From Planococcus citri (taxonomy: Eukaryota; Arthropoda; Insecta; Hemiptera; Pseudococcidae), in contig NC_088680.1 in the NCBI RefSeq assembly GCF_950023065.1, positions 17,534,559 to 17,598,558 on the forward strand: 64,000 nucleotides of DNA, given 5' to 3'. Below, piece after piece: positions 1 to 11,899 of this stretch; position 1 is the stretch's first letter, and each line of letters opens with the position of its first letter. The translations under genes were made by a program, and so were the position numbers. The notes under the pieces were generated by a model, which was not told the DNA's origin, did no database searches, and saw nothing but the letters and a program-made list of their open reading frames with translations.

Positions 1-1359
1 AAGTCTGCCGCGACATGCAATGTAAACATATAGCGAAAAAATGTCAACTTTAAATATATGTAAAAAGAATGACGGTATTGGATTATTCATGAAACATTAA
101 GTTTAAGTGATGGCGAGAAATACATACTTTCCTATACGCGCGAGCATATATTCAGCACCCCGTAGGTCTTATATGTGGAGTATACTGGTACCATGTGTTT
201 CACAACCATTACCGACCCCCTAAGGACCATTCGTACATTGCACACGTTATACATCATTCTTCCTGAAACCATTTATACAGGAATCGTCGTCGTCGATGTG
301 CGATATCCATATCTCTCTTCAGAGCAGTAGGTGGAGGTAGCATAGACTATAGAGAAGTACTCCTCTATACGTAGAGTACTGTTTGCAACAACATATACCG
401 GAAATGTCGACAAGCGCCGAGTATATGATAGAATATACATAAGATAAGGTTCGCACATACCCAGTCGAAGTAGGTAAATCTATCCACTAGATTTGACTTG
501 TAGATGCTCGTTAAAAATAACCCACAGTTATCGTCATAATTTTCGTCCTAGTTATGATGATTTCTCGCGGCGGCGGCGGCGACGGCGGCAGTCTCGCTTT
601 CGACGATGTATATGTACTTTCACACCTAAAATCGCGTCAAAAGATATGCGACTTGTCAGCTGTCAAAGTCTATACCGCGACTCATCGTCGTTCGAGTCAT
701 ACGTAGAGGTACCTTTGCTTACCCATTACCTACCCATAGTATGGCACTTTGAAGCGCAAAATACAAGCCGAAAGTATGTACTAGTATGAATGTTTGAACC
801 ACCTGTACTGTACACAAGACGTTTACTTCCGTCCGAGAATGTGATTTTCACCTGTTTGAATGAGTTCAATATGGACGAGATACGAGATGCTCGAATAGAG
901 ATGGCACACAGGTTGCTGGTAATTATGTGCCGGAAATGAGCGCGAATTCATTACGAAATATTTTTTATATACTTAATGAGTGATGAGAAATTTAGGGTAG
1001 AAAGAGGTTACGAAAATGATTTTTTTTTATTTTGGGACTGTGGGGACAGAGAGAATTTAAGTAATTTTTACCGGAAAAGGATGGCAATGATCCCAGTTAC
1101 CCCCTCCCCCACTTAACGAAAATTTACGTAATTGAAGGAATGCACGTGTTGAAAGTAGAAAGCAAAAAACATTTAGACGACAATTTGAAAATTAAAAGAA
1201 CGATTCCTTTAGACAAAATCATAATTATTTGACATTTTAAAGAACTAAGGTGCACCGAGGTAAGTCCAAATTTGGGGTAAGTCAGAATTCCTGCTCTAGC
1301 GCCTACACATTTTGTATCTGCCCAAGTGCTCCCATGTGATGGATTCACTAGAATTCACC
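1..1359. other. Non-coding stretch, no gene recognised
   Basis: Apparently single-copy sequence rich in short pyrimidine/purine words and CpG-containing GTCGTCG runs. A CGG-rich tract lies near 566-590. The open frames here are short, lack a recognisable domain and lie in biased-composition sequence, so I do not call a gene. The last 150 bases run into the satellite that follows. Confidence 0.5.
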
Positions 1360-4340
1360 AAGGAGTCACTAGTCATTGAAAAAAAATTTCTAGGATCAAG
1401 AGGATATTGTGGTGGCTTTTTCATCATATAGTCACTTTTAAAATAGTCGAAAACTCACTTGGTGACTTCTGGTGACGGATTCACCAAAAGTCATCAAGAT
1501 TCACCAGGCATTCGAAAAAAATTTTTAGCGTCACTAAAAAAAATTTCTAAGGCTCTGAGGACATTCTCGTGATTTTTTCACCATAAATTCGCCAGAAAAA
1601 AGTCGAAAACTCACCTGGTGAATCTTTAGGTGAATCTGTAACCAGACAATCACCAGAATTCCCGAAGGGGTCATCAGACATCCGGAAAAAATTTTCCGGG
1701 TCAGTAGGACATTCTGGTGATTATTTCACCATAAATTCTCCTGGTGAAAAGTCAAGACCTCACTTGGTGACTTCTGGTGACTCTGTCACCCAAAAGTCAT
1801 CAGGGTATAAAATATGACTTTTCTATGTTCTGGTGAATCATGATCACTTCTGGTGAATCAGTCACCAAGATTCACCAGAAGTCACCAGATAAAAAGAATT
1901 GCTCAAATATGGTCACTGTATGCTGGATCTGTCACCAAGACGTCACCAGGGTATAAAATATGACTTCTCTATGTTCTGGTGAATCCTGGTGACTTCTGCT
2001 GACTCAGTCACCAAGGTTCACCATAAGCCACCAGGTGTATGAAATCGCTCAAATATGGCCACAGCCTGGTGGATGTCTCACCAAAAAGTCACCAGAATGT
2101 AAAACATGACTTTTCTATGTTCTGGTGAATCCTGGTGACTTCTGCTGACTCAGTCACCAAGATTCACCAGAAGACACCAGACATACCGAATTGCTCGAAT
2201 ATGGCCACTGCTTGGTGGATCTGTCATCAAGAAGCCACCAGGGTATAAAATATGAGTTTTCTATGTTCTGGTCAATCCTAGTGACTTCTGGTGAGTGAAA
2301 GGGTGAAACAGTCACCAAGATTCAGCAGATGTGCAGAGTTGCTCAAATATGGCCACTGCTTCATGGATCTGTCAACAAAAAGTATCTAGGGTATAAAATA
2401 TGACTTCTCTTTGGTCTGGTAAATCCTGGTGACTTCTGGTGACAGATTCGCCACAGTTCACCAGAAGTCACAAATTGAGTTTTCGACTTTTTTAGTGGCG
2501 TCTTTATGATGAAAAAATCATGAGAATCTCATCCGAGCCATTAAAAATATTTTTGAGAGTCTGGTGAATCCTGGTGACTTCTGGTGAATCAGTCACCAAG
2601 ATTCACCAGAAGTCACCAGACGTACAGAATTGCTCAAATATGGTCACAGTTTGGTGGATCTGTCACCAAAAGGTCACCTGGGCATAAAATATGACTTTTC
2701 TATGTTCTGGTAAATCCTGGTGACTTCTGGGTCTTCTGGTGAATTAGTCACCAAGATTCACCAGAAGTTACCAGAAGTACAGAATTGCTCAAATATAGTC
2801 ACTGCTTGGTGGACCTGTCACCAAAAAGTCACCAGTATGTAAAATATGACTTTTCTATGTTCTGGTGAATACCGGTGAGGTGGTGACTTCTGGTGACTCA
2901 GTCACCAAGATTCACCAGAATTCACCAGATAGAAAGAATTGCTGAAATATGGTCACTGCATGCTGGATCTGTCACCAAGAAGTCACCAGGGCATATAATA
3001 TGATTTTTCTATCTTCTGGTGAATCCTGGTGACTTCTGGTGACTCAGTCACCAACATTCACCAGAAGTCACCAGATAAAAAGTATTGCTCATTCTGTACT
3101 TCTGGTGACTTCTGGTGAATGTTGGTGACTGATTCACCAGAAGTCACCAGGATTCACCAGACTCTCAAAAATATTTTCAATGGCTGGGAGGAGATTTTCA
3201 TCATGATTTTTTCATCATAACCATGTTTGCAAAAGTGGAAATCTTACCCGGTGACTTCGGGTGAATTCTGGAGAATCTGTCACCACAAGATGACTGTAGA
3301 AATTTTCTTTCGAATGCCATGGTGACTCCTTGGTGGATCTTGGCAACTTCTGGTTACAGGTTCACCTGAAATCACCAAGTGAGTTTTTCATATTATTTTC
3401 AGGTGAATTTATGGTGAAAAAATCACCAGAATGACCTAATGACCCTACAAATTTTTTTCAAATGTCTGGTGTCTTCTGGGTAAATTCTGGTGACTTCTGA
3501 TTAAGGATTCATCAGAAGTCACCAATTGAATTTTCGACTATTTTAAAAGTGACTTTATGATGAGAAAATCTGCATAATATGCTCCTGACCCTAGATTTTT
3601 TTTGGAATGACTGATGACTCCTTGGTGATTTCTGTCGACACCTGTTGAATCGTTCACCAGAAGTCACCAGAATTCACCAAAGAGTCACCAGACACAAAAA
3701 AATTCTAGTGTCAGGAGGATATTGTGGTGACTTTTTCATCATAAAACCACCTTTAAAAAAGTTAAAAATTAACTTGGTGACATCCGGTGAATCGTTCACC
3801 AGAAGTCACCAGAATTCATCAAGGAGTCACCAGCCATTCGAAAAAAATTTCTAGGGTCATTAGGTCATTTGGGTGATTTTTTCAGCATAAACTCACCTGA
3901 GAAAAAGTGAAAAACTCACTTGGTGTCTCCTGGTAAATTTGTCACCATGCAAGAGTCACCAGAATTTGCCTAGGAGTCACCTTGCACTCACAGAAATATT
4001 CAAAGGCTTTGAGGACATTCTTGTGATTTTTCCGACATATATTCACCTGAAAAAAAAGTCGAAAACTCACTCGCGACTGAGTTACCAGATATTCGAAAAC
4101 AATTTCTAGGGCTTATTAGGACATTTTGGTGATTTTTTTTCCACCAGAAATTCCCCTAAAAAAAAGTTGACAACTTACTTGGTGACTTCAGTGAATCTGT
4201 CCCCAGAAGTCACCAGGATTCACCAACGAGTCACCAGACACTGAAAAAAATTATGAAAGGCACTGGGAACATTCTTGTGATTTTTTCAACTTTAAATTCG
4301 CCTAAAGAAAAGTTGAAAACTCACATGGTGACTTCTTGTG
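1360..4340. repeat. 3-kb CACCAG/CTGGTG satellite array
   Basis: Dense tandem array built from GGTGACTTCTGGTGAA and its complement TTCACCAGAAGTCACC, so every unit carries an internal dyad. In the core (about 1,800-3,110) the marker GCTCAAATAT recurs near 1,901, 2,047, 2,193, 2,341, 2,632, 2,788 and 2,941. The period is therefore about 146-156 bp, with one double step. The flanks (1,380-1,800 and 3,180-4,340) use a related, more degenerate unit. It carries an AAAAATTTCTAGGGTC block and a TTTTTCACCATAAATTC block. Nothing in it is coding. The order degenerate, core, degenerate fits an old array whose centre was re-homogenised by unequal exchange. Confidence 0.93.
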
Positions 4341-6770
4341 AAAGAAGGCCAGAAAAAAACAAGAAATTTGGTTTTTTGGTTTTAGTAGACACTATGATTT
4401 GTCAAATATCAATTATTGGGCATCTGAAATTGTAGCTTAGGGTGATATGCTTTCCATAGAATCAATAACTTGTATTGAAATTGAAAGATGCTACCTCAAA
4501 CGCATTTTAAATTAGGAAATTTTCAAAAAAATAAATAATAAAAAAAATAGATTCAAAAATCATTTTAAAATGTTCGAAATATGTAGTTAGAATTCGTGGC
4601 AAAAAATGTAGCTCGTCGCTTACGAATCTTATTTTGAAAATTTCATGCCCTGATCCCACAAAATTTTCCAAATTAATTCACTCCTTCAATTGGTGCTCTC
4701 TCAAATCCATATTTTAAACTTGAAATCCCACCACATGGATTTCTGCACACTCAAACACTAGTAAGTGTTCGAATTTACGAGTACAAAATCCAATTTCCCA
4801 ATATTGTACCTACTCCGCTTGTATTCTGTAGTATACCTTTATCACATCCGCGTTATTCGCCATCGCATCATCCGTCGTATTCTTCTGCATCCCTTCACCC
4901 AGTGCGTAAATTTTCAATTTCCCACAAAAGTAAACCTCTTACCTACACGCAAAACGTGAATTGTGATCGATTTGTAAAGCCACCTTGCACACAGCTTCAG
5001 CTATGTACCTATACATACAAAAGCACACGTACCTATGTATAGCCTACACGAGTTGCGTTGCTTTTGCCATCATCACCTCCATCTCGCTCTCGTTCACATT
5101 TGATTTACTCTCCGCTACAGTTGGGTTCTTTCGTGGAAGCTTGGGCGAGGTGCTCTCCGCACGGAGAATAAATTAAATCGAATTTTCGCCGGCTTAATAA
5201 CCGACAATCGACGTCGAACGAGTTCTAAAAATCGTTCATACAAACGTTAAATATGAAAATAAGAAAATATTACGACGAGGGAAAATATTATTTGAAATAT
5301 TTCAGAAATTCATATACTTCTATCGCCCTACACTCGGGCTCGGGCCTCCTTCAGACATCTCTCATTTATTACATTTAGTCGACTAAATGGAATTTTTGAG
5401 GAATCTCATCTCAAGGCTCTGTTGTATACGCGAGTATAAGAAAAAAGCAAACTAAACCCGCTCCTCATCGGCGTTGCCTCGCTCTCGCTATCGTCATTCT
5501 TTAATATTGAAAAGCTCCAACGTGGTATAAAATATCAGTTTAAAAAGCTCTTTTATTTTTTCTTGGTTTATTTTCGAATTACCACAGCGGGCGCGCAATT
5601 GTTAAACGGCCTTAGATTATGAAGATCGTGAGCTGAATTTTACGTATTGCTTTATACGCTAATAAACTCTCGTTCTTGCTCGCTCTCTTAACCACTCGAA
5701 CCTCGCTGACTGTCCTTATGTGTCCCTTTCGCCCTTTCCACCGTCTCGTCTTCCGAGTGAACAGATAAAAATAAATATATGTAATTTTATTGTGGTACGT
5801 ACTCGGCTTCGCCAACGAAGCTGCGAAGTACTATACGAGCATCATACGTTATCTTTGGGGCTTTATTTTTGCACGAGCGATTCGTCGACGACTGCGACTA
5901 CGCGACGACCAAATTAACACGAGAATTATCGCCGATTCGTGACTCAAGTTAATAAAAATACCTACCTGCGTTAGCTACTCGTATATAGGGTGCGTTTTGA
6001 AACTTTGAATATCGCGAGAAGCGAGAACGAAACGACAGGCGTTCGGGGAGCGATTTTTGTACCTACTAAAAGCAAAATATTTCGTTATAAATGAAAACAC
6101 AGGTGAAAAGGTAAAACGGGGAACATTTTTCTTTTGAAATTTTTCTCATTACATCTTCGCAACTCCCATCGCGGGCGTATGAGTTCATTGGCCTTAAAAC
6201 GCTGTTTTCGGAATCTAATTTCGAGAAAAATTTTACCGCTTTTGATTAATACGTAGGTATGTATACCTACGACGAACGCAGCGTTCGTTTGAAGAGAAAT
6301 TTTCATCGTTTGGGTTTGATGAACTTTAGAGAAAGAGAGAGGGCTTTTGGACGGATTTTTGTGGAGAATCACGACTATTGCGATGGATTTCATCAGAGGT
6401 ATGACGAAGTGATGTGTCGTGGGGGGAGGAGGGTGAGACTGAATTTTCCCTACTTTTTTTGCCAGATTTTTCCAACTTTTTACTCCAGACTATTCCTCCA
6501 TCCACCCCCCCCCCGTATTTTTCATGTTAAGTAGCCAGATGTGGTTCGAGTAAATTTTGGAAGGGTGAGTTGGAAACAAAAAAGTTGAATAATTTCAAAT
6601 GCTCAAAAACGATGCTGTTGTACTTGACAAAAAATGTGAATTGTTCTATTGCAAGGTTGGTCTTGAAATGTTAAATCAATAATTTTTAATTTTTTTCATG
6701 TTGTTTTTAGTCGGTTGGCCTTTGAAAATTGATTTTAAAAAAAGAATAGAACAGTTTTGATTTGTCCTAA
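4341..6770. other. Non-coding stretch, CpG-containing, no gene recognised
   Basis: Apparently unique sequence. From about 4,760 to 6,420 it is less AT-rich than its surroundings, with many CGTCG/CGACG words and purine/pyrimidine strand runs. A C-tract lies near 6,502-6,513. It could be regulatory DNA or a 5' exon of a gene outside the window, but no conserved frame, splice pair or core promoter can be defended. Short frames exist on both strands and look random. Confidence 0.4.
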
Positions 6771-7240
6771 CAAAGAGGCCCCGAAAGCTTTTTTTTGGTT
6801 CCTCAGACACACAAGGTGCCAGGGATTTTCTCTGAAAAAAATATTTATTTACATCTTAAATCTAACTCTAAGACCAAATCTAAATAAAGTATAATATATC
6901 TTAATTTATCCCTAATCCTAGATTTAGGATATGGGAAGGAGGAAGATGGGTTGTCCACTATGACCCAACCCCCTAGGCAGTTGCCATGGGCCCAATCACC
7001 AAAGTGGGTGTCGTTATTCACGCATGCCCTTCTGGAAGACTTAGTCCCCCAATCTGTCTTGGGAAAAAGGATTTTAGGGAGGAGAATTGGGTGCCTGGGG
7101 GTGGGTCAACAAGTGTTGGTCTCCCCTTTGCATTACAGGAGTTTCGGATATGGGGGGACTTTTGTAAGATGACCTATGCACTTACTAAGGGTTTCTCACT
7201 TGCCACTCACATTGGACTTGAGTATAGAATAATTTAAGCT
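6771..7240. pseudogene. Unrecognised remnant of formerly coding or mobile sequence
   Basis: From about 6,940 to 7,240 the base composition shifts sharply: it is much richer in G and C, with GGG/CCC runs, than the AT-rich DNA around it. Overlapping short frames are open on the plus strand (6,951-7,172 and 6,986-7,237), and an imperfect frame can be read on the minus strand. None gives a domain I recognise. It lies next to the macro-domain pseudogene and may belong to the same decayed locus or to a mobile element. Confidence 0.3.
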
Positions 7241-7368
7241 GAAAAATTTAGGAAAAGATGTATGATTAGTTAAATTGGTATATTTAGCATAAGTACGTAT
7301 ATGTACAATATTAAAGGCATACTAAATTTAGCAACATGCATAAATGGATGACATACTACATACAAGTA

Positions 7369-7531
7369 TATGTGACCAGCTTTGACAGAATTGACCATTT
7401 CAACTGAATTTCAAAAAAAAAATTTTCTCTAAAATCTGATCTTTCAACCCTTAAAACTCATTTTAAACATCATTATTTTGGACACTTTTTTCATCAAAAT
7501 GGTCGGTTTTGTCAGAGCAGGTCACATGTAC
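7369..7531. mobile_element. Short MITE with GTGACC inverted ends
   Basis: The left end reads ATGTGACCAGCTTTGACAGA. The complement of the right end reads ATGTGACCTGCTCTGACAAA, so the element has about 30-bp imperfect inverted termini over roughly 160 bp. The interior shares CATTTTAAACATCATTATTT with the fragment at 7,671-7,743. No target duplication is clear. It is non-autonomous, and its superfamily cannot be assigned. Confidence 0.65.
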
Positions 7532-7670
7532 TTGGAAGTTAGTGCGATTAGAAATACAGTGGCGTCGAGATAAATATGTATTTAGTTGGTACTAACCCCT
7601 TGGATCAAAAATAGAAACCCGCCCTAAATTTATTTAAGCTTACGGATTTAAGAAAAAATAAACATACTTA

Positions 7671-7743
7671 TGTGACCCGCTCTGACAAAACTGACCATTT
7701 TGACAAAAAAAAAGTTACTGAAATAATGATGTTTAAAACACTG
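7671..7743. mobile_element. Fragment of the GTGACC MITE
   Basis: Begins TATGTGACCCGCTCTGACAA and runs through the shared ATAATGATGTTTAAAACA block. It is one end of the same MITE family found at 7,369-7,531. Its inner edge abuts the point where the macro-domain pseudogene stops being recognisable, so it probably truncates that pseudogene. Confidence 0.6.
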
Positions 7744-8193
7744 TAGTCTTGGTACCTCTATCTTTTTGATCTTAAGTTAGTCGCATTTGGCAGCAGGTGC
7801 TTTCATTGTTGTCACAAAATCCTTGATTGACAGTGTATCATGGTACTGTTCTTTGGTGATGACGTAAAGGATGTAATTTCCACCTTTTTAAGCTCGACTA
7901 CTTCACCAACCTTAGCACCCCTCAACCGCTGAGTGTCCTGGTTGCTGAAGGCTAGTCTGAACACAGGCACAATGCCCCTGGACATCCTGAGGTCTTGGCT
8001 GACACAATGGGCCAAGGTGAACTGCAGGCATTGTCTCATCAGATCATCCTTTATTTCCTACAAGGTGAAGTTACCATTTGATTGGGTCTCTATTTTTCCC
8101 CAGTTGGAGTATTGAATTCTCTTTTCTAATTCCTTCTTGGCTTGTTTGAGGACTTTCTCCACCTAGGCCGGGATTATTTGGCCCATCTGTAGG
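7741..8193 (-). pseudogene. Macro-domain (ADP-ribose hydrolase-like) pseudogene, 3' part
   Basis: Read on the minus strand, this gives a lysine-rich helix (VEKVLKQAKKELEKR) followed by the signatures of an OARD1/C6orf130-type macro domain. These include AHCVSQDLRMSRGIVPVFR, matching the ADP-ribose-binding segment HC(I/V)S.D..M..GIA..F. After a frame change comes YILYVITKEQYHD, matching the 'Y..YLITK' strand. Then comes KIKKIEVPRLQC, matching the IPR.GCG strand, where the expected Gly is Gln. Lesions are two in-frame stops upstream of the domain (near 8,166 and 8,060), one frameshift near 7,890 and a TAA near 7,778. Known members remove ADP-ribose or O-acetyl-ADP-ribose. This copy cannot encode one. 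It continues beyond the inserted 3.4-kb element at 11,588-11,850. Confidence 0.72.
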
Positions 8194-8692
8194 TACAGTA
8201 AAAGCTCATTATAACACTCTTCAAGGGACTGGAGAAAAAGAGTGTTATAAGCTGAAGCACGTTATAACTGAAAGTCTTGTTTCAACGCTGATTAGCGTTA
8301 TACTGCGAATTCTCGTTTTAAAGTGAAAAAAACGTTATTAAGGAAGTTGAAATGATAAACTTGTAATTGAATGGTGCTTTTCAAGAAGGTCCTATCGACA
8401 AAAAACTGGTTTTGAGAAAAACGCATTTTTATATTTCAGTGTTTTGCCATTTTGGTTTAAAATGATATAGCGAGCTCCGGTTTTTTTTGTTGAATAGAAG
8501 CATCTTTCCACTATTTATTTCCTGCGTAGTAATTTTTTTTCCACCACCAACATTTCCATGGGAGCGCTTTACAAAAGAGACCTCGATAGGACCTTCTTGA
8601 AACGACAGGACCTTCTTGCGGTTATTCACCTAAAAATCGATTTTATTCCTTCTCAAACCCACCAAAACCATGAAATAGTCACTCTTGAGTAG

Positions 8693-9685
8693 TAATTTTC
8701 AACGCAGAATTCAAATTTTGAGTCAATTTTGCCCCTCGACCCCCAGGGGGGGTGGTACCAAATGAAAATTTGGGGAAAATGTGAAAAAATCGAGTATAGT
8801 GTCAAAATCTTGATACTTTGAGTTAAAAACCACGATTTTTGAGTCAATTTCCCTCGTAGCCCCCCAGGGGGGTGGTACCAAATGAAAATTTGGGGAAAAT
8901 GTGAAAAAATCGAGTATAGTGTCGAAATCTTGATACTTTGGGTTAAAAACAACGATTTTTGAGTCAATTTCCCTCGTAGCCCCCCAGGGGGGTGGTACCA
9001 AATAAAAATGCGAAAAAATCGAGTATAGTGTCTAAATCTTGGTACATTTGGGCTGAAAACACGATTTTCGAGTCAATTTTGTCCCTCGGCTTCCGGGGGG
9101 AGGGGTGTGGTACCTAATCAAAATTTAGGATAAAAGTGAAAAAATTGAGTACTTTAATGTAATATCTTTAATACTGTAGGGCAGAAGTTTCTTCCGCCAG
9201 CATTCCCCAAAACGACGAATATGAAAAATTATGCATTTTAGTGTATGTAAAACAACTGCGATCGATTTACCTGCGGAAACCTGCGAAAATCTGTATCATC
9301 GCATACTTTAGCCATGCATGTGTGAGTGCGCACTCGATTTTTTCACTGTTTTCCCCAAATTTCGATTTGGTACCACCCCCTTCCTCCCTGGCGTGCGAAG
9401 AACAAAATTGGCTCGAAAATCGGGTTTTCAGCCCAAATGTACCAAGATTTCGACACTATACTCGATTTTTTCGCATTTTTATTTGATACCACCCCCCCCC
9501 CTGGGGGGCTACGAGGTAAATTGACTCAAAAATCGTTGTTTTTAACCCAAAGTATCAAGATTTCGACACTATACTCGATTTTTTCACATTTTCCCCAAAT
9601 TTTCATTTGGTACCACCCCCCCTTGGGGTCGAGGGGCAAAATTGACTCAAAATTTGAATTCTGCGTTGAAAATTACTACTCAAGA
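8693..9685. repeat. Inverted pair of 120-bp tandem repeats
   Basis: The left arm holds about three and a half direct copies of a unit of about 120 bp, with marker GAGTCAATTT near 8,720, 8,841, 8,961 and 9,070. Each unit carries a GGGGGGTGGTACCAAATGAA block and an AATCGAGTATAGTGTC block. The right arm (about 9,340-9,685) carries the same units in reverse orientation. The outermost bases (TCTTGAGTAGTAATTTTC) are exact complements at the two edges. Frames of 92-126 codons through the repeat are by-products of the repeating unit. Confidence 0.85.
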
Positions 9686-9844
9686 CTGCCTTCTGGTATA
9701 GTTTGATCAACCATTTCGGAGAAGAAGGTAATGCGCGCATTTTCCAGTTGCGTTTCCTAGCCAACTTCATATAGCTGCTGTTTGTGAACAACACCACATG
9801 GAGCGCTGCGGTTTGCACCATCTTATGTAGAAAACGTCAGAGAT

Positions 9845-10770
9845 ACTAATCGTTAGCCGCCGCAAAATTGGATTTTACTCCGACCAATGAAAACGCATTC
9901 CCACACACATAAGGATAATCATGTTAACAGACTTACAATTTTTACTTGAAAATGGATTCATACTGTCTAATTTCGCTATTTCCTGTGATATTAATTTATT
10001 AATTGTTTCAATTATTATTCATTACAAATGACTAATGAGTAATTTTTCTATGCAGTACCTATGCAATCATGTCATTTCATTTCTTATAATAACTGTATGC
10101 AAATCTTGCTCGCGATATTGCAACTCATTGCAAAAATTTTCACGATATAGGTACCTACTTAATTCTTCAATCTGAAAAGAATAAATTTTGATCGAGGTAC
10201 ATTATACAAATACGAATGATCAGTTGATCACTCTGATCTAGAAATCGATTAGATTAGAAAGAATGAATTGACTTTTCAAAATGCCGAAGAGTGTATGCTA
10301 AAAAATGATTTGTATTCTCACTCTCTTATTATTTTTCTTCTCATTACTTATTTCATTTTGTTTTTTCTCCTCATCTAAAGTAGTAGATACGAGTACTTAG
10401 TTTTTCAGAAGTAAATAGTTCTCAAAATTTCTAATTAATAATACGTATTCTCCTTTCTAGACCAGGAAATCAGTCTACTCACTACTGTGTAAAAACAAAA
10501 TAAGTAAATTAGCTCAGAAAATGTTGATAGTTAACTAAATAATATTCATCGAAGGAGTTCGTGAATCTGTTATGGACGATATTCAACGAGTGCATATTTT
10601 ATTTTACTCTCCTTTTTTTCGCAATTCTAAAATTGAAAATTGAAACTTACAAAAATAACACACAACACTCACAACAGTGTTATCACAATTTCAGTGGGAG
10701 GTTACAGAAACGTAAAACACGTTTTCATTGGTCGGAGTAAAATCCAATTTTGCGGCGGCTAACGATTAGT
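9845..10770. mobile_element. Mutator-like non-autonomous element, 9-bp TSD
   Basis: Terminal inverted repeats of about 51 bp are identical at both ends. They start ACTAATCGTTAGCCGCCGCA and continue through a TTTTACTCCGACCAATG block to GAAAACG. Exact 9-bp direct repeats GTCAGAGAT flank the element at 9,836-9,844 and 10,771-10,779. Long inverted termini plus a 9-bp duplication are the hallmark of the Mutator (MULE) superfamily. The 926-bp interior is AT-rich with no transposase frame. Identical termini and an intact duplication suggest a fairly recent insertion compared with its host element. Confidence 0.8.
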
Positions 10771-11587
10771 GTCAGAGATTCAAATTTCATGAACTCCTCA
10801 AAAAGGTCCTATCGGTCGATAGGACCTTCTTGAAAAGCACCATTCAATTAATATTTCGAATTTAAATGCATATATACAGGTATGTACCTAGTCGTATTAT
10901 TTAGGTGTAAAGAAGTTTGAGATTTTTGATTGATTTTTTGGTACTTTTTGTAAATAAAAGAAAATATCTATATTTTTTTGAAAAGCAAATTTTTTTGGTA
11001 AATTTTGTGAGAATTTTTGATAATTTTTTCCAAAAAACCGAAAAGACAATTTCAATAAAGAAGCCGGTCTACCTTTGATACACTGTAGATACTTATTATA
11101 TGTTTGAAAAAACTTGGAGACTTTTTGGAATTTGCTGCAAAAAACACTTCTTGGCCATTAAAGTTTTGACAATTTTTCAGCAAAAAACTGGACTTTGGTA
11201 ATTTTAGTGAAAGGAGTAGCCTTCTGGTAAATTTGAGCAACCGAGCTAAACATTTGAACAATTTTTGAAAAAAAGTGAGATTTTAAAACTGTTTGGAAAA
11301 AATATGAAATGAATTTTTTGCAAAGACAAGTCCTTGATGATTTTAGCAAAAAGCAGGACTTTTTGTTTAGCAATTATTGAAAAAAAAATGTAAAAACTAG
11401 TCGTTCAATGCCTTAAATCAACAAAATTGAACTATAATTTTCAAAATTTTAGAGCGTTAAAACGCGATTTTTAGATGCTGAAGAGCATTATATCGCGATT
11501 AATTTTACATTGGTTTAAATGGGGATGTCAAGGGACCGGAAGAAATCAGCGTTATATCCGAAAGCGTTATAACGAGCTTTTATTGTA

Positions 11588-11850
11588 ATTACTGTAGGGC
11601 AGTAAACAACCCACAGAGGCTGGCCTGACTGGGTGGTAGAATTTCTCTTTTATCCCTCTTATTGTTAGTACGAGGTATTGCATTGTGGGTTGGCATGTGA
11701 AAATATCAGGGAGTAGGGATGGCCCAGTTCATCATCAGTGATCAGCTGATCCATCGCCTTGTCAACTATGTCACATTGTTACATGCCACATTTTGGTTTT
11801 CAATATTGGCGAAAGTGCTTACTGAGGATCAATTTGTGGACTATAATACT
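11588..11850 (-). pseudogene. Macro-domain pseudogene, upstream part
   Basis: This is the minus-strand continuation of the macro-domain pseudogene beyond the 3.4-kb insertion. Nearest the insertion, an open stretch reads TIRGIKEKFYHPVRPASVGC and then joins LQMGQIIPA on the other side once the element and one TA are removed. Further upstream a second frame reads MDQLITDDELGHPYSLIFSH and needs a frame change to connect. I do not recognise the domain these residues come from. The parent protein evidently had an N-terminal region ahead of the macro domain. Confidence 0.5.
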
Positions 11851-11899
11851 CTTCTCCAATGAAAGTTTTAAATCATGCAGGTACGAAGCTGTGTTTTCC

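Larger units (their letters stand above)
8364..10850. mobile_element. Nested element with 36-bp inverted ends
   Basis: The left end contains GGTGCTTTTCAAGAAGGTCC at about 8,374. The right end near 10,850 is its complement. The arms match over about 36 bases, from TAATTGAATGG to CCTATCGAC. A further GATAGGACCTTCTTG copy lies near 8,592, so the left end is itself a small inverted pair. It sits inside the pogo-like element and encloses both the G/C-tract repeats and the Mutator-like element. No coding capacity is seen. The family is unassigned. Confidence 0.6.
8196..11585. mobile_element. pogo/Tigger-like composite DNA element, TA target
   Basis: The left terminus is CAGTAAAAGCTCATTATAAC. The complement of the right terminus is CAATAAAAGCTCGTTATAAC, flanked by TA at 8,194-8,195 and 11,586-11,587. 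CAGTA(A)-type ends with a TA duplication are typical of the pogo/Tigger branch of Tc1/mariner. Removing the element and one TA joins the two pseudogene pieces in one open minus-strand frame, which confirms the boundaries. No transposase frame remains. The interior is filled by nested insertions (8,364-10,850, 8,693-9,685 and 9,845-10,770) and by AT-rich DNA with decayed CGTTATAACG words. Confidence 0.75.

Noticed and set aside
6951..7237. Plus-strand 73- and 83-residue frames as a gene
   Set aside because: Two overlapping frames are equally open, no domain is recognised and no start or splice context is seen. I kept the region only as an unrecognised remnant.
8653..9706. Frames of 92-126 residues in the G/C-tract repeats
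   Set aside because: They are translations of the 120-bp inverted tandem units (repeated FDTILDFFTFSP). The overlapping open frames on both strands reflect the repeat.
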